DNA from: Papaver somniferum
Lineage: Eukaryota; Streptophyta; Magnoliopsida; Ranunculales; Papaveraceae
NCBI RefSeq assembly: GCF_003573695.1
Contig: NC_039362.1
Coordinates: 175,035,690 to 175,099,689 of the forward strand
Direction: 5' to 3'
DNA: 64,000 nt
A program made the translations under genes and the position numbers. Below are positions 1 through 10,659 of this stretch, in pieces; positions within the stretch are counted from its first letter, which is position 1, and each line of letters begins with the position of its first letter. The notes beneath the pieces were generated by a model. That model was not told where the DNA came from, ran no database searches, and was given only the letters and a program-made list of their open reading frames with translations.

Positions 1-2329
1 AACGGGTATGCATACTCAAGTTCTGGAAAGCTGGTCTTGGCCAACAGTATGTGAACGTGTAAGTATACTTGGTTCCCGAACTTCCACAGTTGAAACCGTA
101 CGCGAACAGGTCCTTGGTTTCCGGACCTGAACCTTATCAACACAGTTTGTACCTAAGTACGCATACTGTGATGGTTTTCCAGACAAAGGTTTTATCTCTA
201 AACTCCCAGTTCAATCATTGAAACATTCTTAGAAGACGACAATGGATGTCTCACCCACACCATTATCTAATAAGAAATTCTCAGGTGATTGAATGATCAA
301 TACGAAACTTTCCAAGTCGACATAAAATGATTATCTCATACAAATCCTGTAAGATGTTTCAAGGAAATTTCCACATGATCATCTTTTGACATAAAGTCAA
401 GAGTGATGATGAATGTAGCTAAGACATAAATCTACCAACATATTTCGAGAAATAGATAAGCGAGTTGTATACTCAACTCGAAATATCAAATGTGTATGAT
501 ATGAAAGACTATATCCTATACGACTTGTATCAATAGGAGATATGTAAGAATATAATAGACTTTCTGTGTGATATAAAAGTTCTAGTCTTCACATACCTTT
601 TGTTGATGAAGTTCCTCCGAGTTCTTTAGTCGATCTTCTTCTTCAGTTGTAAGCGTTGTGAAGTCTAAAACTCAACTACACAATTTATCCTAGTCTAAAA
701 CACCTATTGGTAGACTAGAGACCAAGACTATAGGTTTGATTAACTAAACTTTACAAACAAGAAGAAACCCAAGCTATTAATCCTTCTTTTTCTTGGAAAT
801 TGTGCATGCCTTGTTTGGATTTTGGTTGATTCAAGAGTTTGGGATTTACTAAAAAGGTAGAGGGTTTCTACCTAATATCAAAATCAAAACCTATTTTAGC
901 ATTAAAATCATATTAATTTATTTATCCTAATAATCATGATTTTTGTTTTAAAATTATTGTGTTGTTTTTATATGAATTTATTTATTTATGAAATTTTATA
1001 TACTGATTACCAATCATTATTGATTTATTTACTATTCTAAATTTTATTTTAACATTTGGTCTATGTAATATTAATTTTATGTATTATTATATAATTATAT
1101 TAATGCATAATAAATTAATTTTGGTTTGTGAAAGTGAATTTATTGATTGAAAATGAGTTTGATGTTTGTACGCGTATAAACTACATTGATTAGAATTAAA
1201 ATATACACATATATATGTCTCTGCTGATGAAATGTCGGGCCTTTATGGCATCCCACCACTGGTAGCTACCCTGGGAAGACTTTTTGGAGAACAGTAATGG
1301 TTTTTTTGCCGGAATAACTCTGACAACTAGATTAAGCATCATTTGAAGAAAGAAAAATTGTAGTGGTTTGTTCACCGAAATAACTCTGACAACTAGATAA
1401 AAATCTAGAATTTAAGGTTAATGATGTTGAGTAGCAAAAAGGTTAATGATTTGTGGTTGAGAATGGCTGAAATACTATTGTGAATTTTTATGCATGGTTT
1501 TATATTATCATGCGGTTGCATGTGTTTGATTTTCGATGCACTCTTTTATTTATGGAAACTTCCTACTGGTTTGTGGTTTGCTCACCCCTTTTTCTCCCTT
1601 TTTTCATGGAGTGTTAGAGCATGGCTTGGTTGAACCCACCAAACGTTGGTATGTCAAGTTTGGTTGTCATATTTTAGTGAATCAAAACTCATTTAAAGAG
1701 TCGCTTGATTATATGCTAGAGTCAAATTTGTATAGGTTATCTTGAAAGTATTAGGATATGAGACTTACAAGTATTACATGAAGACTTGAAGAATGTGAAG
1801 AAGTAAGGAGATACAACAACGACATCATCCTGCCTCTTGAGGTTAGTAATATTTGACTTGAACTGTTTCATTCCCTAACGTATCTTTCAAGTCGTGCATA
1901 TTGAAAACATAACTGCAAAGTTGTGTATGATACTCTAGTTAGACATAGTATTAAGGAATACAATACGAGGTTTATTTCTTAACCATTAAAATTTATATAT
2001 AAGACATCGACATGATTATATGAATGATATTGTGATTATGTATGGGTATGAGTGAAGATTTCATCCTAGGAAACAATGTTTTACATTCATTTAAAGGAAG
2101 TAAATTCATAAACTCGTTTTGTGAATCGAAAGGGAAATCGCTAGGCTTATTGGTATTGTTATTCATTGCAAATCTATTTTGAATTACCAATATGTGTGTT
2201 TAGAATAACCGCTCATAAACTTGTTTATGTATCTTGGTAAAATAATTCACAAGGCCTGACTTATGTATTGATATGACTTTTATTAGTGAAACCGATCTTA
2301 AGTAATCACTCGAGATGGTATGATCTCGG
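1..2329. other. Gene-free AT-rich intergenic DNA, probable LTR-element relics
   Basis: No reading frame here resembles a known protein; the longest open stretches are under 70 codons with no domain motif. The first 800 bases have the texture of non-coding retrotransposon DNA (stretches on the theme of GTACGCATACTG, then a run on tracing-type CTAGTCTAAAAC sequence), but no LTR edge or primer-binding site could be placed. A 22-bp phrase ending in AACTCTGACAACTAG occurs twice about 66 bp apart (near 1310 and 1376). The family assignment is inference only. Confidence 0.5.
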
Positions 2330-2403
2330 TTTTTCTTGGGGTTTTATCCAGAAGCATGCGTAAGAGAAAGCTATTTTCTTCTAGATAAAACCCCACGAAA
2401 AAA
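2330..2403. repeat. Near-perfect hairpin (about 25-bp arms)
   Basis: The left arm (2330-2354) and right arm (2378-2403) are reverse complements with about two or three mismatches, centred on GGGGTTTTATC and GATAAAACCCC, with a loop of about 23 bases. The RNA of either strand would fold into a stable stem. It could be a tiny foldback element, the core of a MITE, or a small-RNA precursor. No flanking target duplication was found. Confidence 0.6.
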
Positions 2404-5400
2404 ATACTAAGACACCTATTGACTTGGATATGGGAAGCCATGTCGCTTTTCTGCAAAAGTCTATTTTACCGTTCATACTAATCTGAGGATATCTTATTCG
2501 TCTAGTATCCGAATGACACGCTCGAGTATCCCATTTCGCACAAGCTTTCGAGATCCATCCAATGTACTAGTTTTATCTCCATATTTTTGTTTGATTAATT
2601 TCTATTAGTTATAACTCCTCTTGAATAAAATTAGGTTATTATTGGTTAAATCCTCTCTTGACCAGTCAAATAGTGTTGACGAGCTTGTGAATCCTTACAT
2701 TCTACCCACTTTATAAGAATTTTCACCCTCGAAAATTAAACCGATTTACTGCTCAATGTGAATACTGCTCATACTTACAGACGCACGAAATCTAACTCAT
2801 TTCAAATGAGTTCGATGGAAGCAACATGAAAGGAAGCATAATTTACATGGCTCTCTACAACTAAGATCTAAAGTAGGTTCAACTAAAAAAATTTATGGTC
2901 TAACAAATAATTATGTCTAAGTTCTCCGCGCTAATATTTATAGTCTAATATTTAGTAATTTATTAATTTGATGTAGTTTCATGTTTGTTATATATATATT
3001 TATCCATATAACTAATCCAAATTCTATTTCACGTCAGTCTATATTATCTTATACTTCAACTTTACTATTATACAAAATACATTTTTTTTCCAAATATTAT
3101 CTGCCATAAATTTGTTATTAACCTAATTACTCAAATATTATTTATCAACTCTGTTATTATTCTCATTATTGTTATTATCATCGTTATTGGTTTGTTAATA
3201 GTTTAGCTGGTTCACTAAGTTTTAATTTCTAAGTGTGACTCTACATTCATGTAAAGATTTATAATTAATTTTGTTTATTCAGATTGAATTTGTATAATAT
3301 ATCTTGTTAAATCTGAGGGCTCACTCGTTTCGTAAAATCGATCACTTTCACTTCAAATGAGCTAAGTATTAATAACTTTTGTTTATTTAACTTTTCATTG
3401 TTTTTGATTATTGCACCCAACAACAATTTTATTGTAATGAGGAAGTGGAACCCTTAAATAAAAATAAATTTTATTGTAGTCCGTTAGTCAGAATTTTGAG
3501 TCGCTAAGCAAAATTTTAGATCATGAGATATATTCAAGTCACCATTCAGATTTTTAGGCCAAGTAGAAAATTTTGGGGTCATAATGGCCGAATTTGATTC
3601 AAAAATATTGAGGCACACAATGAGTTTTTCGTCACATCAGGCACTAATAATGGCCAACAAATTTCCTTTCCGCTTCATTTCGAATTTAACCGAAATTCGG
3701 ATTCAAGTTTCTTCATCGATTTTCATGGTATTGATTACCATTTTATATTAGAAATCGGTTTACTGTGGGTTTCTTAATGATACTACTAGAAAGGGTGTAC
3801 TTCACCTGGGTGCTATCTACATGAAAAAAATTCTTGTAACCATTTTACAAGTTCGTTTCGCTTGAAAATGGATTTTTGATTTTTTTGTGCACAACTTAAT
3901 ACGAATATCTTCATACTCATTTGACTTCATTTGTTTCAATGTGATAATTGTGATGTGTTGTGAATTTTTTTATTACAAATTTAGTATATACATACATAAA
4001 TATTAAAAAAAAATCCTCATTTAAAACAGTTTTTGTATACACTTGGATATATTTTTATGTTTCCCATGAATATGCCCAAACACATATGAAAAAATTTATT
4101 TTGGCCTATTCACGTTAGACCTCCATATAACAATATCTTTTTGTGGTCCCTAAGATACTCTTATACAGAGGTTTTACTGGAAAGAAACCATCAAATCTTT
4201 ATACATATTCTTTTGCACTACTACGACTATCACGCACTCTCAAACTTTCAGATTTTTTGATAGAGATGCTACAAGCACATGTTCTATTCCCCACACCATT
4301 AACTGCCCATTTTTTCTTAAATTAAATTATTATAGGTTTTCTTCATAAGTGCTCTCATAATAGGTACTCAAATGGAAGAAAGCTTTTATTTTGAATAATC
4401 CCAGTTGTGTTGGTTCTCTGCATCATCCTTACTCATGGTGAGTAACTTTTACAATAAATTATGTCCCCACGCGTAAATTTTGTTTGTATTTACCTGCATA
4501 TGACCATCTATAATTCGAAGAGAGCTACGATTCTAAGACGAAGTTTCATTTAAGCCGAAGAAGAAGAAGAAAAAGATGAGAGAAACTTGTAAGAGGAAGA
4601 ACAGAGAAACTTAACTATGTTGTAAGAGCAGAGCAGAAGAAGAGAGAAAGAGAGAGTAAGGAAAAACACAAATATTTAAAGTTTCTCTGAACTTAGAGGG
4701 ACACACTAACCATCTCATTCTTGCTAGATTGCTGATTCTTACATGTTTAGCCATTTTATCTGCCACAACATGACAAACCCTATTAACATATACACATGAC
4801 TAATGGGAGTTCTTTTCCATCAAACATAAATACCTACTGATTGTGCAATCGTCCTATAAATGTGGAGCTAGTCGTGGTTATTGTCACAAATTCAGTAGGT
4901 GCAAGTTGTTGTAATCAAAGGTTAACATCTTATAATGAATTTGATTTCCCCATTATATAGTGTACAAAACCCCACGCTTTAGCCTGACCTAGAAATTTTT
5001 GTATGTAAAGTCGCATGAGAAGTAAAAATAAGCACTATTAAGAGGAAAGGAAAAAAAAAGATATCATCATGCTGAGTTACTAAACTTTTACCGAGTTACC
5101 CTCATGAGTTGTGAAACCCATGATATATATATGAAAAAGTTCATGGAATCCACTGACACTTTTGTAATAGGGAGGGGGAGTTTCTACCTAGGGAGGGGAA
5201 GAATCAAAGTTAACTTATTAGACAAAACCAGGACCAAATTTTTTTATATTAACTAGGACAAAAATTCCTTCGAATATAAAACATAAATCTCACACGTTTT
5301 TTCAAAAAGACTCTCTTCTTCAATCTTTTCTAGTTAAACCATGAATAACAAACCGTAGTTTTTTCCTACCAAATTTTTCAATGAATCTCAACCAAAATTA

Positions 5401-5639
5401 CATCGTACATAATCAATACACCCCAGGAATCCAAAGATAATACATAATTGTGAAGATATGAATGAGGAATACTTTAGAATCTCCCCATTTGATTCACTTC
5501 AGTTCCAAGATACAAACAATAAAAAAAAACTACACAGTGATTGCATTTTAAAGCATGACCGATTAAGAATAGAATCCTAGACCATTTCACCTATCGGTTT
5601 AAGTTAATTGAAAACAATTATATTTTTATTAGTGATATT
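2404..5639. other. Gene-free intergenic DNA
   Basis: No protein-coding evidence is visible. The stretch near 2690-2740 resembles the minus-strand LTR/leader phrase seen in plant Gypsy elements (CCCTCGAAAATT context), which is a weak hint only. 4553-4665 is a purine (GA)-rich tract. 5160-5200 has short G-runs. The remainder is AT-rich single-copy-looking sequence. Confidence 0.5.
4553..4665 (+). repeat. GA-rich purine tract
   Basis: About 110 bases are dominated by GAA, GAGA and AGAAG runs. Such low-complexity tracts occur in plant promoters and in leaders of retroelements. No gene follows it, so no role is assigned. Confidence 0.5.
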
Positions 5640-7530
5640 TATTTCAAAACATTATCCGTTAAGGATGCAGTAGCGTGACTATGCACAGTATTCACATGGA
5701 GGTAGAACCGAAACTTGTTTTGGTAGAAAAGTTAAACCCATGATTGGTGATTTGATAGGATAATCAATCACATAGTTCTTGGAAGTCAGATGAACCAATT
5801 CTAAACTTGTTTGGAAGTGTGGCAAATTGGTTCCAAGATTGTAAGTATGAAAAAGGACTTATAAAGTAAGGATGTCGACATACTTTGAACATGTGCGGTA
5901 ACTCTTATCTTTAATTGTTCAAAGATATTCCTTAATAGCTAAAGGATAATCCCATATCGAAATAAATTGAGAATCTTTTATTGAGGTTGTTTAGTTTTTA
6001 TATGCTATTTAATTTCCAGCAATTAAATGCATATCTTTAGAAAATAATAATTAGTAATGTGCATTTACTAATTGTAGATTTTATACTGAGATTTCGGTCA
6101 ATATTTGGACAGTGCATTTCCAGGAATTATGAAAACCGATTTTGTGTTTGTCGCATATCTTTCAGAGTATTCGGTTTTGGAAATTCATTGGTGTCCAAAC
6201 TTCATTGTCTATAAATATAGAAGTTTGCATTCCTAGCAAACTAATCCTTAGAGATAGCAAAACTACCTAGTTGTGTTGTTACTGGTGGAGCCGCCTATTC
6301 AGAGAGGAAAGTAATCTAATTAGACGAAATCTTTTACGTCCGCTCAGTTTAAAGACTTCTTTGGGATTGAGAAGCTCTATTAGTACCGTTGGTGGGAAAC
6401 TAGATAATTGCAGTTTATTTTAGTTTTCGATTGATTTGATTGACTAACGGTGGTTGAAATTTGATTGCACCTCGTTTGTTTATGCTTGAGAATCTTCTCT
6501 TCTGATATAAGATTCACTCAAACTAGATAGAATTTACGACGTGGATCTTTAGACTGTTTGTAAATCTAAAGACGTCTTGTGATAATCCAACGTTAACAGA
6601 CTCCGTTATGTGTGTGATTGATCACAAGAGATTCAAGTTGATTGTGTACAGTTTCTGATTGAAGATCAAAGAAGATTCGAAGACAAGAAGACATTTTGGG
6701 TTCATAATCTTTGGTGTGCACTATACTTGATTCGGCTGGAAAGGGATCCTACTATATATAATCGGTTTATCCTCGTGATAGATTGGCTTGATTAGTTGAG
6801 TAGATCGACTTCAATACACTTCTTTGTGATTAACAATATTGATTGCATAGTCTAAACAATTACTTTGGTAGTTGTTAAGAGATTGATCTAAGGACCCGAC
6901 AAAGGAGTTTATTGGTTAAACGGAAGAGCCTTTGTTAGACTGATATCACTTTGTTTGAAAAGAGTTGCTACCGAAAAGATTTGTTGTTCCTTTACTGTTT
7001 GGAATACGAACCAAAGGAATTGTTCCAAGTGCATGACTTACTGCAAGTTGGAGGCGCAGGGATACTGAGGAAACTAGGTGAATTATAGGTTTAGTTGTTT
7101 GGTCTCAACTATACGAATTTGGTCTAATTTTGTATAGAGGCTTAATTATGAGAGTATTCAATTCTGGTTTAGGTCCCGTGGTTTTTCTGCATTGGCGGTT
7201 TCCTCGTTAACAAAATCTTGTTGTGTCATATACGTTTGTTTTCCGCAATTATAATTATGCTTATTATAATTTAAAGTAAATTACACAAATGTTAATTCCT
7301 ATTTTACTTGATAGACAATCCTATAAAGTTTGGTTAAGTTCGAACCTATTATCAAGTAAACATATTTCGTTGTTGTATTGTCTCGATCTCATATCCATAG
7401 ACGACCACACGAAGTGTGAACCGATTAGTTATGTTTTCTTGACTCAGTCCATAGACAATCACTTTCGGAAAAGGACTTATAGGTGGAAAAGTTTTAGATT
7501 GAGGTATACTTGGGTACCCTCGTCTTTTCA
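5640..7530 (+). mobile_element. SIRE/Maximus-type Copia LTR, probably solo
   Basis: The right half carries the phrase order I associate with LTRs of the SIRE/Maximus lineage of Ty1/Copia: a TATA-like TATAAATATAG near 6211, CAAGTGCATGACTTACTGCA near 7028, then GGTCCCGTGGTTTTTCTGCA, GGTTTCCTCGTTAACAAAAT near 7172-7218, ending ...CTCGTCTTTTCA at 7530. No primer-binding site follows 7530 and no Copia coding sequence is nearby, which points to a solo LTR or a remnant. The left edge is approximate; no matching 5-bp target duplication was found. The lineage call rests on remembered LTR phrasing, not on protein. Confidence 0.55.
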
Positions 7531-8338
7531 CAGAGAATGAAGAAACACTAGCCGTAAAAGAAAATATTATTTATCATGGGGATTTGGGCTTTGTGCAATT
7601 TTGAATTAAATCTGAGAGATGGTTTGTTTTAATATAGTTTGATTTTGTAATTATTATTTTGCAGTTTTATAATTTTACTAGAATCTTTTTGAACGAAAAA
7701 TATGATCCTACACGAGTGGCTGTCCGGAAACTTGGATTTGCTAACCGAATCGGACCTGACCCACAAGGTCGAATCCGTATGCGCTGGAAGTCCAAAAATA
7801 CGGGTGGTCACATGACCGGTAGTTGATAAAATGGACCGAAGTTTTGCGAGTCATATTTTAAGTATAATTGTGTCCATCGATGTATTGTTATCTTTCTGAG
7901 TGCCTTTAGGCCCATACGCATGGTCTAAGTTTCTGCTACCAGTGGCATTGTTATTCCTGAAGGTTGTTCCTTTGCCGCGACAAACGTTGTTGCTAAATTT
8001 CTGAAGATAAACCTTCCATTTGTTGGTGTCGGGTGATCGTGGGCAACCTATTGTTTTTTTATTTAATTTTTTTGATATGGATTTGAGGTATGACTTGGCT
8101 CATAAATCCGACTCGGAACTAGTTGACTCAGAAGTATCATTTTGTACCTGACTCGTTAGGCACAATACAACAATCTCATTGGAATAATTTTTTTCTATAA
8201 GCCTATTATTTTTATAATTTTTGAGTCAAATTCGGTATAATAAGTGAGATCCGGGTGGGTCGCATCCTGACAAAACTGTTGACTCGGGAAAAATCAAATC
8301 CTGTTAGTTTGGATTTGACTCGACCGAGGTCAGATGGT
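7531..8338. other. Gene-free DNA with GACTC-type repeat relic
   Basis: No gene is visible. The stretch about 8085-8160 (GGCTCATAAATCC ... CTAGTTGACTCAGAA) recurs in the same orientation at about 9308-9365, beyond the transposon at 8349-9295. It therefore belongs to a dispersed repeat family in which that transposon landed. Confidence 0.5.
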
Positions 8339-8348
8339 ATAATTTTAC

Positions 8349-9295
8349 CTGGCTAGATTGGGGTATAACCAAGTATTCTAAATTTAAACCCATCCAAGCT
8401 AGTGTGCTAAGGGGTGTCTAAAAGGTGCTAAAAGTCCAAATTTCCCAAAAAAAACACATGCCGACTAAAACCTATCCAAAAAGATTTCAAAACGGGTTTT
8501 GAGATTGGGTATGATTGAATATCGACCTTGTACCCAATCTCAAATCGAGTATGTTTATGTATGCTTCCACAATTTGTCGACCTTGCCGACTTGTATTAGT
8601 CGACAGTTTTTTTGGACCTTTCCGACTTGTATTAGTCTTTATCTTCCTAGATTGAATATCATGACGACTTTTCGTCTCTGAAATTATCATTTACAGGGTC
8701 GTCACGGTATTCATCCTTATACCTTGACGACTATAGTTTAGTCGGAATGTCATGGAATTAATACGTTGCCGACTAATCATGCATTTGTAACACCTTTTTT
8801 TGTATGTCAAAAATCCTATAGTCGGTAGGGATTGTTTTGTCGACCTTGCCGACTTTTCATAGACGTCAGGGTATTTTATTGTTGACCTTGCCGACTTTTC
8901 ATATTTTCAAAATTGAAAGTGTCGATTCCTTATGTAATTTTGAGTATAAAATCACTCAGCATCTTTGCAATCCCCTTTGTAAAAGTATTTGGCTAGTGTG
9001 GTTTCATTTCCGTTACAAAAAAAAAAATCTCAAGAAAAAAAAAATCCTCAATAATCATAACACATAATCCATGAATTCAATCCAAACAATATCTAGTTTG
9101 AGAATTTTAATTCAACTAAGTAATTAACTAACTAAATTAATTAACCTAAATACATTCTTAATGTTAATTAGGCAATGATAGATTAGACATTTTGGAAATA
9201 ACTGGTTAAGGGGTGGTGCTTTTTACTTTATAATGAACCGAGTTTTGTCTTATTAGGTATACCCAATTAATCTGAGTGTACCCCAATCTAGCCAG
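8349..9295. mobile_element. Non-autonomous TIR DNA transposon, 9-bp target duplication (Mutator-like?)
   Basis: Perfect 17-bp terminal inverted repeats CTGGCTAGATTGGGGTA lie at 8349-8365 and, inverted, at 9279-9295. The flanks carry the 9-bp direct repeat ATAATTTTA at 8339-8347 and 9296-9304, with one extra C (8348) on the left. A 9-bp duplication is the usual mark of the Mutator superfamily, so this is probably a MULE-derived MITE; the superfamily is inference. It encodes no recognisable protein. Its left half is unusually rich in CCGACT motifs on both strands (listed separately). Confidence 0.75.
8456..8905. repeat. Cluster of CCGACT / AGTCGG motifs
   Basis: About ten copies of CCGACT-type words occur in 450 bases: GCCGACTAAAA near 8461, CCTTGCCGACTT near 8581, 8842 and 8887, TTTCCGACTT near 8616, a diverged TGACGACTTTT near 8662, TTTAGTCGG near 8737, TTGCCGACTAA near 8766 and TAGTCGG near 8819. 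Motif clusters inside the ends of plant DNA transposons are typical binding arrays for transposon-encoded proteins, as for TNPA of maize En/Spm. That comparison is by analogy; no protein is known to bind here. Confidence 0.65.
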
Positions 9296-9990
9296 ATAAT
9301 TTTAACTCGGCTCATAAGTCCGATCCAGAGCTAGTTGACTCAGAAATGTCACTTTGCACCTGACCGGAGTCTGAGACGAGATCTGACTTGGCTCATATAC
9401 CATCGGGGATATTTGAATCATATACAATTATTTTCTCAGATAATTCAAAAACACATAATAATTAACGAGTCATGTACCCATATATAATGAATCAGATCCA
9501 AATATAACGAAATGACTCGGTTCTAAAAGACTTACACCTTGTTTGTTTTTTCCAGACTCATGAATCGTTTGGATCTGACTGATATCACATGACGCATCTG
9601 AATCTGACTCAATATATTTGTTTATGGGTCGCATCTAACTCATCTTGTTCAAAAAAAAATGTTAGTGAGTAGCTTGGTCCAATAAGACAGAAGACTGACT
9701 ATGAAGAGTGTATAAAAATAGAAGACTGTTTTTTTCGGCTCCGTTTAAGATGTGGTCGGGCCACATACATTTTGTACTTGGCCCCTCTTAATGTTTTTCC
9801 ACATATCCAATTAAAAACCTGCCCCTTTAAATCTCCGAAATTGCTTTAACTTTTTTGAGAAAAATAGAAAGTTAAGACAAAAAAATTAGGTAATAAAAAT
9901 GTTTTAGAGAAAGAAAATCTAGGTGGCAAATTATAAAGATGGGCCATATACTTCAAATAAGTGGCCCGACCACATCGTATCGGCACCGGG
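9296..9990. other. Gene-free DNA upstream of gene 1
   Basis: From about 9305 to 9650 the sequence is a GACTC/GACTCG-rich repeat relic related to 8085-8340 and, more distantly, to 31840-32050 upstream of gene 2. From 9720 to 9990 it is probably the promoter region of gene 1, but no clear TATA box could be assigned. Confidence 0.45.
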
Positions 9991-10135
9991 TTTTTTCCGT
10001 CTTTCACCTCAATTGGGGCACTAAATACAATTCCTAGAAAACTGAATGAGTTGAATTTGAAAGAATCACTTGGAAGAAGAACTAACACTGGGTAAACCCT
10101 TAACAATATCAGGTAAGTAATCCTTAAACCCCTAT

Positions 10136-10620
10136 TACTTCCGTAGAATTTTTTGGTGTTTTAATGGTGTCTGAACTTAGAATTTGGGGGTTTGCTGTAA
10201 ATGTTCATTTGGGCTTCTTTTGTAATGAAATTAGGGTACAAAACGATTCGGGGTTTACTATAAATTTAGACACTTCTGTTTGGGTTTTGATTGATTGTAG
10301 CGTATGTAATATGCAGATTTCTTCAATGGTGTAATTTTAAAACCCTAGGTAGAAATTTGGTGTTTTAATGGTGTCTGATTATCAGGTAAGTAATTTTAAA
10401 ACCCTAAGTAGAAATTTGGTGTTTTAATGGTGTCTGAACTTAGAAATTGGGGGGGGGGNNNNNNNNNNNNNGGGGGGTTTGCTGTAAATTATTATTAGGG
10501 ATTTGCTTTCTTTTGTAATGGAATTAGGATGCAAAACAATTGGGGGTTTGCTATAAATTTAGACACTTCTGTTTGGGTTTTGATGGATTATAATGTATGT
10601 AGTTTGCAGATTTCTCAAAT
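10136..10620 (+). repeat. Tandem duplication inside the gene 1 leader intron
   Basis: Two blocks (about 10150-10325 and 10400-10610) share the order: GGTGTTTTAATGGTGTCTGA, a G-run, GTTTGCTGTAAAT, GCAAAAC/ACAAAACGA, TAAATTTAGACACTTCTGTT and TGCAGATTTC. A partial third copy of the first phrase lies at about 10350-10375. The gene 2 leader intron holds only one such block. Duplication of the leader intron is therefore specific to gene 1. Confidence 0.7.
10459..10471. other. Assembly gap (13 N) in a poly-G run
   Basis: Thirteen undetermined bases interrupt a G homopolymer (about 10 G before, 6 G after) between the two copies of the intron duplication. This looks like an assembler or sequencing failure on poly-G plus repeats. 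Sequence could be missing or collapsed here, so the leader-intron length is uncertain. Confidence 0.95.
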
Positions 10621-10659
10621 GTTTTGTGTATTTTGGATTTCAGCAGCTAATAATTGAAT

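Larger units (their letters stand above)
9991..10659 (+). promoter_or_regulatory. 5' UTR exon and leader intron of gene 1
   Basis: A splice donor ATCAG|GTAAGTAA at 10112/10113 pairs with a pyrimidine-rich acceptor ...TGGATTTCAG ending at 10643 (or 10646), only about 15 bases before the start codon at 10660. The same layout occurs before gene 2 (donor 32399/32400, acceptor ending 32738), which supports a real leader intron in both. In gene 1 the intron contains an internal duplication that carries a second copy of the donor (at 10385/10386), so two alternative leader exons are possible. The transcription start is not determined. Confidence 0.65.

Noticed and set aside
3785..3800. CACTA-type terminus (TACTACTAGAAAGG)
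   Set aside because: It lacks the initial CACTA, no inverted partner was found near genes 1 or 2, and there is no 3-bp target duplication.
8487..8690. Small opposed frames in the CCGACT cluster
   Set aside because: Both strands are open over the same 200 bases within a non-autonomous transposon; no protein motif.
10449..10477. Biologically meaningful poly-G tract
   Set aside because: It borders an N gap between duplicated blocks; sequencing or assembly artefact is more likely.
10654..10659. Upstream start (TTG) for gene 1, and the equivalent at 32749 for gene 2
   Set aside because: Plant nuclear genes normally use ATG; the ATGs at 10660 and 32755 are at the same position in both paralogues.
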